From the NCBI RefSeq assembly GCF_017104565.1, contig NZ_JAAGPD010000002.1:62001-126000 (forward strand): DNA of 64,000 bases, read 5' to 3'. The first letter of the stretch is position 1. Every line of letters starts with the position of its first letter. The notes beneath the pieces are model-generated. The model was not told where the DNA came from. It did no database searches and was given only the letters and a program-made list of their open reading frames with translations. Source of the DNA: Paraburkholderia sp. Tr-20389. Its GTDB lineage: Bacteria > Pseudomonadota > Gammaproteobacteria > Burkholderiales > Burkholderiaceae. Shown here one piece after another: positions 48,431 to 58,500 of the stretch. The translations under genes and the position numbers were made by a program.

Positions 48431-48720
48431 GGTTCGGCTCGCCGGAGTGTGAGCGCGATGCAGCGCGTCCACATGAAGCCGCCCGATCCGCCGAGCAAGA
48501 CCAGCACGCCCGCCTTCGCCAATACGACGAACACGGCCGCCGTCAGCGCGAAACGCGACAGTTGCAGCAGCAGCGCACCGAACGGGCGCCCTGCAACGAA
48601 GAGCGCGGCGTTCCTGCGCAGCGAGGCGAAGTGCACTGCGCCCACCAGCAGCCCGACTGCGAGCCCGGCGACGAACAGCGCCAGTGCACTGTGCAGATGA
48701 GCGAAAGCGGCATCAATCAC
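48427..48720 (-). CDS. atpR: N-ATPase-specific AtpR membrane protein
   Basis: 97 aa, three predicted membrane helices, with Arg residues (S-L-R-R-N) after the first. AtpR occurs only in N-ATPase operons and is thought to help assemble the c ring or stabilise it. Overlaps atpQ by 8 bp. Confidence 0.85.
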   Translation of the reverse strand: MIDAAFAHLHSALALFVAGLAVGLLVGAVHFASLRRNAALFVAGRPFGALLLQLSRFALTAAVFVVLAKAGVLVLLGGSGGFMWTRCIALTLRRAEP

Positions 48721-49027
48721 GATCTCTCCTTTGCTGCCGATGCATCCATTTCCATGCCGACCAGAATCCGATCGCTGCGCCGAGCATCAGAAGCGGCGCT
48801 GAGAAAAACACTCGCGTTCCCATCAGCCGGTCAAGCCAGCGACCCAGCGCGAGGCCGACAAGCGTCGGCAACACGATCGTCCAACCCAGAATGCCGATCT
48901 GCCCGAGCCGCGCGGCGAGAGACGGTTCCCGGTCTTCGCGTCCCATCGCGTCGCGATTCGCGGCGCGCCGGGCTGCTTTGGCGACGGGATCGTCCGGTGT
49001 GGCGTGTCCGTTCCGCTGCCTCGTCAT
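48713..49027 (-). CDS. atpQ: N-ATPase AtpQ (AtpI-like) protein
   Basis: 104 aa with a charged N-terminus and two membrane helices (about 44-62 and 74-92); AtpI/AtpQ family, linked to c-ring assembly. Overlaps atpC by 4 bp (ATGA). Confidence 0.85.
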   Translation of the reverse strand: MTRQRNGHATPDDPVAKAARRAANRDAMGREDREPSLAARLGQIGILGWTIVLPTLVGLALGRWLDRLMGTRVFFSAPLLMLGAAIGFWSAWKWMHRQQRRDRD

Positions 49028-49455
49028 TCGGGTACTCCGCGCGCCATTTGTGGACGCAGGTAACGCAACATCTGCCGAACAGCATGAGCGTGCAGGCGTG
49101 TCTGCTCGACACGTGCTCGCCGCATCGCATCCAGTTGTGCCGCACGTACGTCGTGCACCTCAGCCTCCAGCCGTGGAAGCGACTCGCCCGGCACCGCTTC
49201 CCGGCATGCGATCGACACGGCCGCGCCGTTCGACACGATCAGCACGCCGCCATCCACGGCGCAAAAATGCGCGATGCCATCCGGCGTGATCCACCTCACG
49301 ACGGAAGCGCTGAGGAGCGTCACCATGTCCTCATGTCCGACGTGAATGCCGAATCCTCCGCCTTCGTCTTCCGCGCGCAACGAGGCGATCGGCAAGCCAT
49401 CGACCACGACCTGCGCCGGTGTCGCGATGGTCAAATTGAGCGATACGTCCGTCAT
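49024..49455 (-). CDS. atpC: N-type ATPase epsilon subunit
   Basis: 143 aa. N-terminal beta-sandwich (P-A-Q-V-V-V-D-G, G-x-x-G-I-x-x-G-H-x-D-M-V) and a C-terminal helical arm. Located directly after atpD as in N-ATPase clusters, 12 bp gap. Central stalk subunit. Confidence 0.9.
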   Translation of the reverse strand: MTDVSLNLTIATPAQVVVDGLPIASLRAEDEGGGFGIHVGHEDMVTLLSASVVRWITPDGIAHFCAVDGGVLIVSNGAAVSIACREAVPGESLPRLEAEVHDVRAAQLDAMRRARVEQTRLHAHAVRQMLRYLRPQMARGVPE

Positions 49456-49467
49456 GGGCGCACCTCC

Positions 49468-50946
<1,479 letters not shown>

Positions 50947-51005
50947 TTATGCTCCACACCGAATTCCTGAACCCTTTCAAGATAACGGCCGGCGCCTTGT
51001 CACAA

Positions 51006-51019
51006 CTGATCCTGATCAA
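51006..51019 (-). promoter_or_regulatory. Near-perfect FNR box for the N-ATPase operon
   Basis: CTGAT-CCTG-ATCAA, one mismatch at the first base. TATCTT (50979-50984) begins 22 nt downstream. Confidence 0.78.
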
Positions 51020-51085
51020 TGACTGCACGCATGGTCCGCATCGCGCGAACGACATCCAGCATGTCCCTCTGAAAATGTGAGTCGA

Positions 51086-51099
51086 TTGACAGCGATCAA
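51086..51099 (+). promoter_or_regulatory. FNR box for the LemA-like gene
   Basis: TTGAC-AGCG-ATCAA, with TACGCT (51121-51126) beginning 22 nt downstream. Back-to-back with the atp box. Confidence 0.87.
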
Positions 51100-51162
51100 T
51101 CCGATATGTGCGGACCCGTCTACGCTCGATCTGATGGACAACACACCGGGAGCACGGTCGAC

Positions 51163-51777
51163 ATGATGAAAGCCATCCTGATCATCCCCGTCCTGTTTGC
51201 CCTCCATGCACTGGCAGGCTGTGGAATTGCTCCGTCGCTCCATGCGGATGACCAGGTCAGGGCAGCTTTCTCCGATGTCATCGCGATCTATGACGAACGT
51301 CTCGGCCTGGCCGACGAGGCCACCGCCCTCGCCCGCCACTATCTGCCCGCAGAGGCATCCACACTCAAAGACATAGTCGACGCCCGTTCAGCCATCGAAG
51401 CCTTGCATGCGACACCTGCTGTCGTGGACGAGCCCGCGTTGTTCGAACGCTTCGATGTCGCGCAACGTCAGATGACGGAGGCGATCTCGCAACTCATGGT
51501 CGTGTGCGAGTCCGTGCGCCGGCTCGACACATCGCCCCGCTTCCGGACGCTGCAAATGCGGCTTGCGGCGTCGGCGGCCCGCATCGCGGCTGCGCGAGAG
51601 CGCTACGACGATGCGGCGCTTCAATACAATGCGTCGCTGCATCGCTTTCCGCTCGATCTGGCTGAAGCCCTTCATGCCGATCAGGACAAACCCACCTTCT
51701 CCACCCCGGACAGCTCGCCAGTGCATCGCCGTCCGCGCACAGACTTCGGTACGCTGCGCGGCTCGCTGCGTGTCTGA
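51163..51777 (+). CDS. LemA-like lipoprotein
   Basis: 204 aa from ATG 51163 (or 51166). Signal peptide with lipobox LAGC (Cys about residue 20). The helical core with V-D-A-R, an F-x-x-L-Q-x-R segment, and A-R-x-R-Y-D-D-A-x-x-x-Y-N follows the LemA bundle pattern, though R-x-D-L-I-P-N-L is not conserved. Probably an envelope lipoprotein of unknown function. The 51778-52097 gap after it shows no supported gene; a short start-less open stretch near 51885-52010 could be a remnant. Confidence 0.62.
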   Translation: MMKAILIIPVLFALHALAGCGIAPSLHADDQVRAAFSDVIAIYDERLGLADEATALARHYLPAEASTLKDIVDARSAIEALHATPAVVDEPALFERFDVAQRQMTEAISQLMVVCESVRRLDTSPRFRTLQMRLAASAARIAAARERYDDAALQYNASLHRFPLDLAEALHADQDKPTFSTPDSSPVHRRPRTDFGTLRGSLRV

Positions 51778-52097
51778 TCGGGCAAGGCAAACGGGCACGC
51801 CGATTTTCCGGCTCTGCGGACGAAACCCGTCGATCTGAATCGATCGCGCGCTGTCCGCTTGCACAACACGGCACGTACCCTTCTCCGAGGAGCATCACAC
51901 GACCCGCGACCTACCTGAAAACCGCTGTCGTTCGAGAGTCCGGAGCACCGACTTCCGAGGCCAGCATTTCGGCGGCGATACGTCAGGCCCTGCTGCTGCG
52001 CGGCGAGTAGCACACGACAAGAAATGCGCTGCGAGCCTCCGACATGCGTGTCATCTCCATCTGGAAGCCACCGTGCAATCCGATGAGCCCGAAGCCG

Positions 52098-52844
52098 TCA
52101 TTCCATGTGCATGCCGCCGTTGATGGCCAGGTCGGCTCCTGTGATGAAAGCCGCGCTATCGGAACATAGAAACGCGACGAGAGCAGCCACTTCCTCCGGC
52201 CGTCCAAGACGCCCAACGGGAATCTGCGGCAAGATTTTCGCTTCCATGATCTCGCGCGGCACCGCTTCGACCATCGCCGTTGCGAGATAGCCCGGCGATA
52301 CGGTGTTGACCGTGACGCCGCGCTTTGCGACTTCCAGCGCGAGCGCCTTCGTAAAACCATGAACACCCGCCTTGGCCGCCGAATAGTTAGTCTGTCCGAA
52401 CGCACCCCGCGACCCGTTCACCGATCCGATGTTGACGATACGTCCAAACCCGCGTTCGACCATGCCCGGCAAGAACGGCTTCGTCATGTTGAACAAACCG
52501 TCAAGATCCGTTCGCAGCACGCTGTCCCAATCGGTCTTGCTCATGCGCGCGAAGGTCGTGTCACGCGTGATGCCCGCATTGTTGACGAGGATGTCGACCG
52601 AACCGAGTTCGTCGAGCACGCGGCGCGCGCAGCGCTCGCATGAATCGAAGTCGGCAACGTCGGCTTCGTATGCATGAAAGTTGCGGCCAGCGTCGCGCTC
52701 CTTCATCAGCCATGTCGCGACGTGATCGTTTCGTGCCGAATATGACATCGCCACGTTGATTCCCGCGTCGTGAAGCGCCTTGCTGATCGCTGCGCCCAGG
52801 CCGCCCATGCCACCCGTGACGAACGCCACACGGTCTGTTTTCAT
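52098..52844 (-). CDS. phaB: Acetoacetyl-CoA reductase
   Basis: 248 aa short-chain dehydrogenase. TGGMGGLG nucleotide loop, NNAG, catalytic Ser in NIGSVNG and Y-x-x-x-K in NYSAAKAG, and the PhaB-type C-terminus GADLAINGGMHM. Reduces acetoacetyl-CoA with NADPH to the (R)-3-hydroxybutyryl-CoA used by PhaC. Start lies 1 nt after the stop of the phasin-like gene, so the two are cotranscribed from the FNR box at 53422. No phaA is present in the window. Confidence 0.94.
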   Translation of the reverse strand: MKTDRVAFVTGGMGGLGAAISKALHDAGINVAMSYSARNDHVATWLMKERDAGRNFHAYEADVADFDSCERCARRVLDELGSVDILVNNAGITRDTTFARMSKTDWDSVLRTDLDGLFNMTKPFLPGMVERGFGRIVNIGSVNGSRGAFGQTNYSAAKAGVHGFTKALALEVAKRGVTVNTVSPGYLATAMVEAVPREIMEAKILPQIPVGRLGRPEEVAALVAFLCSDSAAFITGADLAINGGMHME

Positions 52845-52845
52845 C

Positions 52846-53340
52846 TCAGCCTCCTGTCGTTACCGTACTGGCCGGCACGCGCGACTGCGCCGCAGACGAG
52901 CGCACGACGCTCAGCATTTCGTCCTGACAGGCACGCAGCCATGCGCTGAAAGTTCCCGGAGGGGCATCGGCACCGGGCAGCTTTTGCAGCGGAGCGAAAC
53001 AGAACACCCGCCATGCGCCCGAAAGTTGCGTGAGTTCGTCGATCAGTCGAGCCTGATGCTGTGCGGTGTTCAACGCAGCGTCGCCCCAGATTGAAAGGGT
53101 CTCGTTCGCATAGGCCTGCATCGCGCACTGCAGGGCGGACGTAAACGCATACAAGTCGCCCGATTGCGCCAGCGCCGCCTCGATGCGACGTACGGCATCA
53201 CGATCCCGTCTGATGCTACGGCTCTCCAATGCGTTCAGATCACGCCGCCAGTCTTCCGCGAGTTCCGTCAGCCGGATCGGCTCAGCGAGTTCGGCCCGGC
53301 AAATCTCTAACGGTGCAGCAGCGTCCGGTAAGCGGTTCAT
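52846..53340 (-). CDS. Phasin-like, PHB-associated protein
   Basis: 164 aa, almost wholly helical, with heptad-like hydrophobic spacing (about 20-110) and a C-terminal W-L-R-A-C-Q-D-E-M helix. AGGAGC lies upstream of the ATG. Immediately precedes phaB. Helical character and context suggest a granule-associated protein; sequence support is modest. Confidence 0.55.
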   Translation of the reverse strand: MNRLPDAAAPLEICRAELAEPIRLTELAEDWRRDLNALESRSIRRDRDAVRRIEAALAQSGDLYAFTSALQCAMQAYANETLSIWGDAALNTAQHQARLIDELTQLSGAWRVFCFAPLQKLPGADAPPGTFSAWLRACQDEMLSVVRSSAAQSRVPASTVTTGG

Positions 53341-53421
53341 GATCCATGCTCCTTATGGAGAGCGGTCCGTGAGTCGGCACACGCTTCGATGTCCACTCTA
53401 GTCGCGCGTACTACATCGCGA

Positions 53422-53435
53422 TTGACATGTATCAA
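53422..53435 (-). promoter_or_regulatory. FNR box for the phasin/phaB operon
   Basis: TTGAC-ATGT-ATCAA, with TAGAGT (53395-53400) beginning 22 nt downstream. Confidence 0.88.
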
Positions 53436-53458
53436 GCTGGACGGGGACCGGTGGACGG

Positions 53459-53472
53459 TTGATCTGCATCAA
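53459..53472 (+). promoter_or_regulatory. FNR box for the three-gene Usp operon
   Basis: TTGAT-CTGC-ATCAA, with TAGACT (53494-53499) beginning 22 nt downstream. Confidence 0.88.
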
Positions 53473-53553
53473 CGGACATGGCCGACCGGGTCATAGACTC
53501 GATTGCACCACGGGCACTGCCCGTCAATCCGCCTTCCATCGGGAGTCACGGCG

Positions 53554-54393
53554 ATGAGCTACAAAAGCATTCTTGTTCATCTCGATACCAGCACGCATGC
53601 ACGCGCGCGGCTCGAACTGGCACTGCAGTTAGCGCACCGTTTCCAGGCGAGACTGACGGGTGTGTTTTCGGCATACGTTCCGGACTCGCACGCCCTCTTC
53701 ATCATGGCCGGCACGGCCAGCTATTACGTCGAACACGAGCGCCAACGGCAGGAGCGGTGCGACGAACTCAAACGTCTCTTTCATGCCGAGCTGACCCGGC
53801 TGGAAGTCGACGGCCAGTGGATCTCGGCGCAAGGCTATCCAAATGAATCGATGCCGCCCTACGCGCGCCTTGCCGATCTCGTCGTCGCGGGTCAGACAGA
53901 CGTGGACGATCCTGAGTCGTTCATCGCCGAGCAGTTTGTCGAGAATCTGATCATGGCGGCTGGCCGGCCCGTCCTTCTGATGCCGTCGAGCGGTTCGTTC
54001 ACTGATTGCGGCAAGCATGTGCTGATCGCATGGGACGGCAGCCGCGAAGCGACGCGCGCACTCCACGACGCGATGCCCTTTCTGTCCCATGCGGCAAACG
54101 TCACCCTGCTCACGGTCAATGCCGATCGCGACGAGCCGCCGGGACAACGTATTCCCGGCGCCGACATTGCGCTCACGCTTGCGCGTCACGGTGCGAAGGT
54201 CGAGGTGCGTGAGGTCAACGTCGAACGCTTCGCGCCCATCGGGGAGGTGCTGTTGTCCCAGGCGGCGGATCTTGGTTCCGATCTGATCGTAATGGGTGCC
54301 TACGCACATACGCGTCTGCGTGAACTGGTGATGGGCGGCGCCACGCGAACGCTGCTTCGGTCGATGACCGTACCCGTTCTCTTCTCGCACTAG
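53554..54393 (+). CDS. Tandem-domain universal stress protein
   Basis: 279 aa from ATG 53554; GGGAG lies 11 nt upstream. Two Usp folds (about 1-145 and 150-279). The C-terminal nucleotide loop is GAYAHTR...MGG: the second Gly is Ala and the terminal Ser/Thr is Gly, so ATP binding is doubtful. Paralogue of the protein at 54910 (both start MSYK and share the IAWDGSREA-R linker). First gene of a Usp trio. Confidence 0.9.
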   Translation: MSYKSILVHLDTSTHARARLELALQLAHRFQARLTGVFSAYVPDSHALFIMAGTASYYVEHERQRQERCDELKRLFHAELTRLEVDGQWISAQGYPNESMPPYARLADLVVAGQTDVDDPESFIAEQFVENLIMAAGRPVLLMPSSGSFTDCGKHVLIAWDGSREATRALHDAMPFLSHAANVTLLTVNADRDEPPGQRIPGADIALTLARHGAKVEVREVNVERFAPIGEVLLSQAADLGSDLIVMGAYAHTRLRELVMGGATRTLLRSMTVPVLFSH

Positions 54394-54409
54394 TCGTCGA
54401 AGGTTTGCC

Positions 54410-54913
54410 ATGTATAAGCGCATACTCATCGCACTTGACGGCAGCGACACCGCATCGCGCGCCCTCGATATCGCTCTGGACCTCGCCGCCGAGCACGGTG
54501 CTCAGGTCCTGCCACTCTATGTGATCGACGTGCCCGTGATCGCTTACGACGTCCCCGGTTTCGATCCTTCCATCATCCGTGACGCTTTCGAGGAAGAAGG
54601 CAAGCGCATCGCTTCCGATGCGAGCGCTCGTATCGCAAGACGTAGCATCGCAGGTGCGCCGCGCGTCGTCGAAGTCGCTCCGCCCGGAGAGGACGTCGCC
54701 CATCGCATCAATGAAATGGCTAGCGAGTGGCATGCCGATCTTATCGTCATGGGCACGCATGGACGGCGGGGCTTCCGCCGGATGGTGCTGGGGAGCGTCG
54801 CCGAACGCGTGTTGCGAGGCGCGACCTGCCCCGTCCTGATGATTCCGGCGCGTACCGTCGGCTTGACCTCAGAAGCGGCGCCCGGCATCCCAATCGAAAA
54901 GGAACTGACATGA
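54410..54913 (+). CDS. Universal stress protein, single ATP-binding domain
   Basis: 167 aa, 16 bp after the previous Usp. Starts MYKRILIALDGS and has an intact G-x2-G-x9-G-S loop. Near-copy in design of the Usp at 41237. Its stop overlaps the next gene by 4 bp. Confidence 0.94.
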   Translation: MYKRILIALDGSDTASRALDIALDLAAEHGAQVLPLYVIDVPVIAYDVPGFDPSIIRDAFEEEGKRIASDASARIARRSIAGAPRVVEVAPPGEDVAHRINEMASEWHADLIVMGTHGRRGFRRMVLGSVAERVLRGATCPVLMIPARTVGLTSEAAPGIPIEKELT

Positions 54914-55743
54914 GCTACAAGACTCTGCTCGTCCACATTGACGATAGCCGCCACAGCGCAGCCCGGATCGCGCTTTCCCTCGATCTCGCGAAGCGCTGGG
55001 ATGCCCATCTCATTGGGCTTTATGCCGTTTGCTCCGACCTGCTTCCCGGCGCGCTCAGGAAGAGCGAAAGCCGCCCGTTCGCGGAACTCGAAGCCCGCCA
55101 CACCGCACTTCGGCAGAAAGCGCATGACAGCTTTCTCGGTGCTGCGGAACGGGCGGCTCACCGCAGCGTCGAATGGCGCGCGCCGCGCGGAACTGCGCAG
55201 GAAGTCGCGATGCTCCATGCCCGTCATGCCGACCTGCTGATCCTGGGTCAGGACGATTCGAAAGACGCTGCTTCTTATGTCGCGCCCAATTTCGTCGGCA
55301 ACCTGATCCTTGATGCGGGCCGCCCCGCGCTCGTCGTTCCTCACGCGGGCACTGTGCCAGCGCTGGGCGAAAATGTCCTGATTGCCTGGGACGGCAGCCG
55401 CGAAGCCGCTCGCGCAGTGGCCGACGCAATGCCGCTGCTCGAGAGCGCCCGTTACGTGACCGTCGACCTTGTGCAACACGCTGACGGAGCTCGTGAGGCG
55501 CCCGTGGGAATCGATGTCGCTGCGTGGCGCGACACGCATGGCGTGAGCGCATCGTTCTCTACAACTCGCACGCACATCGGTGCGAATGCCGGCGTCACCC
55601 TGCTCAACAGGACGTCGGATATGCACATCGATCTGCTGGTCATGGGCGCTTACGGTCACTCCCGCGCGCGGGAACGCGTGTTCGGCGGTGTAACCCGGAC
55701 CATGCTGGAATCAATGACATTGCCTGTGCTGATGTCGCATTGA
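54910..55743 (+). CDS. Tandem-domain universal stress protein
   Basis: 277 aa from ATG 54910, overlapping the upstream stop (ATGA). Two Usp folds; the C-terminal loop GAYGHSR...FGG keeps both early Gly but has Gly in place of Ser/Thr. Paralogue of the 53554 protein. Last gene of the trio; the 150-bp gap to the convergent Usp gene shows no clear terminator. Confidence 0.92.
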   Translation: MSYKTLLVHIDDSRHSAARIALSLDLAKRWDAHLIGLYAVCSDLLPGALRKSESRPFAELEARHTALRQKAHDSFLGAAERAAHRSVEWRAPRGTAQEVAMLHARHADLLILGQDDSKDAASYVAPNFVGNLILDAGRPALVVPHAGTVPALGENVLIAWDGSREAARAVADAMPLLESARYVTVDLVQHADGAREAPVGIDVAAWRDTHGVSASFSTTRTHIGANAGVTLLNRTSDMHIDLLVMGAYGHSRARERVFGGVTRTMLESMTLPVLMSH

Positions 55744-55894
55744 GCGCCAGTGAGCGACAACAACAACCAACGTGACGCAATAATGGTGTGCCCCCGACGT
55801 AGATCGCGGCGGTGTCACACGACTGCCACGTCGGAAAGACGCTAGAAGAATCGCGAGCGGCATCCGCATGGGCAAGACGCCGCGTCGTGACCGG

Positions 55895-56362
55895 TCATGC
55901 TCGTGTGTGCGCACCCGAACCGTCGTACCGGAGCAGCAGAACAGGCCGCTGCGTCGAGCGCACGAGCGACTCCGCGACACTACCGAGCAAGAACCGCTGG
56001 GCGCCGCGCCTTCCATGCGTACCGATCACGACGATGTCGGCATCGCACTCTTCAGCCGCGCGCGCCAATACCTCCGATACGTTTTCACCATAAGCATCGA
56101 TCGCCCGCGTCTTCCCGCTGACGCCCGAATCGCGGAATAGCGCAGTCGCCAAGTCGAATATGCGAGTGGCAGCGTTTGAAGCGGCTGTAGGCTCAGGTTC
56201 GAACTCGAACCGTGGGCGCACTTCCTCCGGCCATCGGCCACGGTCCACCACGGACAGCGCATATACCACACCTCTGGACTGTTTCGCGAGCCTGACCGCC
56301 TCGCGGAGCGCCATCTCCGCGCTGGCGCTATCGTCTAGCGCAACAACGATTCGATCGTACAT
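55895..56362 (-). CDS. Universal stress protein, single ATP-binding domain
   Basis: 155 aa from ATG 56362 (GGAGG at 6 nt). MYDRIVVALDDS start and G-x2-G-x9-G-S loop (GTHGRRG to LGS). Separate unit with an FNR box 88 bp upstream; convergent with the trio. Confidence 0.94.
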   Translation of the reverse strand: MYDRIVVALDDSASAEMALREAVRLAKQSRGVVYALSVVDRGRWPEEVRPRFEFEPEPTAASNAATRIFDLATALFRDSGVSGKTRAIDAYGENVSEVLARAAEECDADIVVIGTHGRRGAQRFLLGSVAESLVRSTQRPVLLLRYDGSGAHTRA

Positions 56363-56449
56363 GATGAGCCTCCAGTCGCGATGCACGGGCTACTGAAACA
56401 GCAGCGAAGCTGCATGAATTGCAGTGTGTTACTGCGCCCGGTTCGCTGA

Positions 56450-56463
56450 TTGACTCAGGTCAA
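56450..56463 (-). promoter_or_regulatory. FNR box for the Usp gene at 55895
   Basis: TTGAC-TCAG-GTCAA, identical to the box at 942. CACACT (56423-56428) begins 22 nt downstream. The rest of the gap, 56464-56735, has no recognised element. Confidence 0.84.
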
Positions 56464-56735
56464 TCCAATTAACGCCTGTCTCTCAGGACGCGGGAGGCCA
56501 GAGTTTTTATGTAAGCGCACAAGAACGGTGAGATGAAGGACGTCCGCAGTCAGCCTGCGATTGTTTTCTGGAGTCACGCGGGCGACATAAGAACGCGTAG
56601 AATAAAAAATATCGGTCATCAATCGTGCCAGGCAACGCCTGTGAAGCAGCAATACGTTGTCGTCGCGACCGACGGCGGCTTCGCGAGAAAGGTCAAGTTT
56701 CCCCTGCAATTTGTCAGACAGGAAGAAACCCACCC

Positions 56736-57380
56736 ATGATCAAGGTACTGTTGGCCGATGACCATGCGCTCGTACGCGACGGCTTGCGCCACATTCTCCA
56801 GAGCGCCAGCGGTTTCGAAGTGTCCGGCGAAGCATGGGACAGCATCACCACCATCGCGCTCATTCGCTCTACGCAAGCGCAAGTGCTGGTTCTCGACCTG
56901 ACCATGCCCGGTCGCAACGGCATCGAACTCATCAAGCAGATCAAGGACGAGCAACCCGCCTTACGCATTCTCGTGCTGACCATGCACGCCGAGCAGCAGT
57001 ACGCGGTGCGCGCATTCAAGGCAGGCGCATCCGGATATCTCACGAAGGAAAGCGCAAGCGTGGAACTCGTCAACGCCGTCACGAAGATAGCTGGCGGAGG
57101 TGTGTACATCAGCCTGGCGATGGCCGAACGCCTGGCGCAAACCCTGAACGAGCCGGTGGAGGCCCTACCGCATCAGCGGCTCTCGGACCGCGAGTTCGAT
57201 GTCTTCAGACGAATCGTCGCCGGTCAGAGCATTACGGAAATCGCTCATGAACTATGTGTGAGCGTAAAGACCGTTAGCACGCACAAGACACGCGTACTCG
57301 AGAAAATGCAGTTGCCAAATGAGAACGCACTCGTACGTTATGCGATTCGTTACAAGATCATCGAGGACGACGAGCTGTAA
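56736..57380 (+). CDS. NarL/UvrY-type LuxR-family response regulator
   Basis: 214 aa. Receiver domain with DD (8-9), phosphoacceptor D54 (VLDLTMPGRNG) and Lys near 104. A C-terminal LuxR HTH follows at about 148-205 (LSDREFDVFRRIVAG...VSVKTVSTHKTRVLEKM). It is the natural partner for the HisKA_3 kinases at 5458 and 62995. No FNR box upstream. Located just before fnr, so the two may form a local control node. Confidence 0.93.
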   Translation: MIKVLLADDHALVRDGLRHILQSASGFEVSGEAWDSITTIALIRSTQAQVLVLDLTMPGRNGIELIKQIKDEQPALRILVLTMHAEQQYAVRAFKAGASGYLTKESASVELVNAVTKIAGGGVYISLAMAERLAQTLNEPVEALPHQRLSDREFDVFRRIVAGQSITEIAHELCVSVKTVSTHKTRVLEKMQLPNENALVRYAIRYKIIEDDEL

Positions 57381-57406
57381 ATAGGCTTTCTGACGTCAAC
57401 GTTGGT

Positions 57407-57424
57407 AGGACTATTCCTAGTCCT
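57407..57424. other. Palindrome between the response regulator and fnr
   Basis: AGGACTA-TTCC-TAGTCCT, a 7-bp inverted repeat 26 bp after the regulator's stop. It could be a weak terminator, or an operator for fnr. The element GGACTATTCCTA resembles GGAGTATTCCTA, read on the minus strand upstream of the 82-aa gene at 43654. Confidence 0.4.
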
Positions 57425-57549
57425 GCTGCCCTACCTCCTATCTCCTCTTAAAGCACCGCCGATACTTTTTTGCGATACGAGCGCCGATACTTGATTCATC
57501 GCTAGTCGCCGCGCACATGCGCGCGCAGACGAGGATTGAGGAGACAAAG

Positions 57550-58332
57550 ATGCTTGCCGCAAACACGTTGACTTCCAATCAAGTCTCGGGCCGCGCCGCC
57601 GCGGTCATTCCAATCCGGCCAGTGCAACACAGCGATTCGCCGCGTCAAGGGACGACACGTTGCTCGTCGTGCTCGATGCGCTCGATCTGTATGCCGCCAG
57701 ATCTGAGCGCCGAAGATCTGGCGAAACTCGATACAGTCATCTGCTCAACGAAGGCCGTTAAACGCGGAGACACGTTGTATCGCGCCGGCGACTCTTTCAA
57801 GAGCATCTACGCGATACGGGCTGGATCGTTCAAAACGGTCGTCATGCACCGTGACGGTCGCGAGCACGTGACAGGATTCGAGATCGCGGGCGAAACGCTT
57901 GGCCTCGATGGTGTCTGTGCCGGCCAGCACAACTGCGACGCGATTGCGCTTGAGGACAGTGTCGTCTGCATCATTCCGTTCGCGCAGCTCGAGATCATCT
58001 GTCGCGAGGTGAAATCCATGCAGCATCACATCTATCAGATGATGAGCGGCGAAATCGCGCGGGATTCCGTGCAAATGATGCTGCTCGGCACCATGTCGGC
58101 AGAGCAGCGCGTGGCGACGTTCCTTCTCAATCTCTCCAGGCGCTTCAAGGCGCGCGGATTCTCGGCCGCTGAATTCCACTTGCGCATGACACGCGAGGAA
58201 ATCGGTTGCTACCTCGGAATGAAACTCGAAACCGTGAGCCGCATGTTTTCGAAATTTCAGCGTGGGCATCTCGTCCATGCCAACGGAAAGACGGTTCGGA
58301 TCGTCGACCCGGAAGGGCTCGCGAACGTATGA
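57550..58332 (+). CDS. fnr: FNR-type oxygen-sensing CRP-family regulator
   Basis: 260 aa from ATG 57550 (GAGGAG at 6 nt). Cluster cysteines C38, C41, C47 (C-x2-C-x5-C) and C140; the 93-residue distance from the third to the fourth equals that in E. coli FNR (C29 to C122), so a [4Fe-4S] switch is expected. A cyclic-nucleotide-binding fold follows, then an HTH with MTREEIGCYLG and E-T-V-S-R, the residues that read TTGAT half-sites. No FNR box precedes it, so it is probably not self-activated by the motif it reads. Likely activator of most units in this window. Confidence 0.95.
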   Translation: MLAANTLTSNQVSGRAAAVIPIRPVQHSDSPRQGTTRCSSCSMRSICMPPDLSAEDLAKLDTVICSTKAVKRGDTLYRAGDSFKSIYAIRAGSFKTVVMHRDGREHVTGFEIAGETLGLDGVCAGQHNCDAIALEDSVVCIIPFAQLEIICREVKSMQHHIYQMMSGEIARDSVQMMLLGTMSAEQRVATFLLNLSRRFKARGFSAAEFHLRMTREEIGCYLGMKLETVSRMFSKFQRGHLVHANGKTVRIVDPEGLANV

Positions 58333-58409
58333 CCGGGCACGACGGGAAGCAGGTTGAGCCCCCTTGGTGGCACTGAGGCGTGCCGGCCGACAACGCCAAA
58401 ATATAGACG

Positions 58410-58423
58410 TTGATTTGCCTCAA
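58410..58423 (+). promoter_or_regulatory. Near-perfect FNR box for the Acg-like operon
   Basis: TTGAT-TTGC-CTCAA, one mismatch. CACGAT (58445-58450) begins 22 nt downstream; start codon 78 bp from the box. Confidence 0.75.
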
Positions 58424-58500
58424 GGATGAGTCGCTGTGACATGCCACGATAAACACAAAGCGAAGGACGTGCACGTCGTACTGGCAAAGGAATATCTCAC

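Noticed and set aside
51885-52010. Protein-like open stretch between the LemA-like gene and phaB
   Set aside because: No in-frame start codon after the GAGGAG at 51887. At most a gene remnant.
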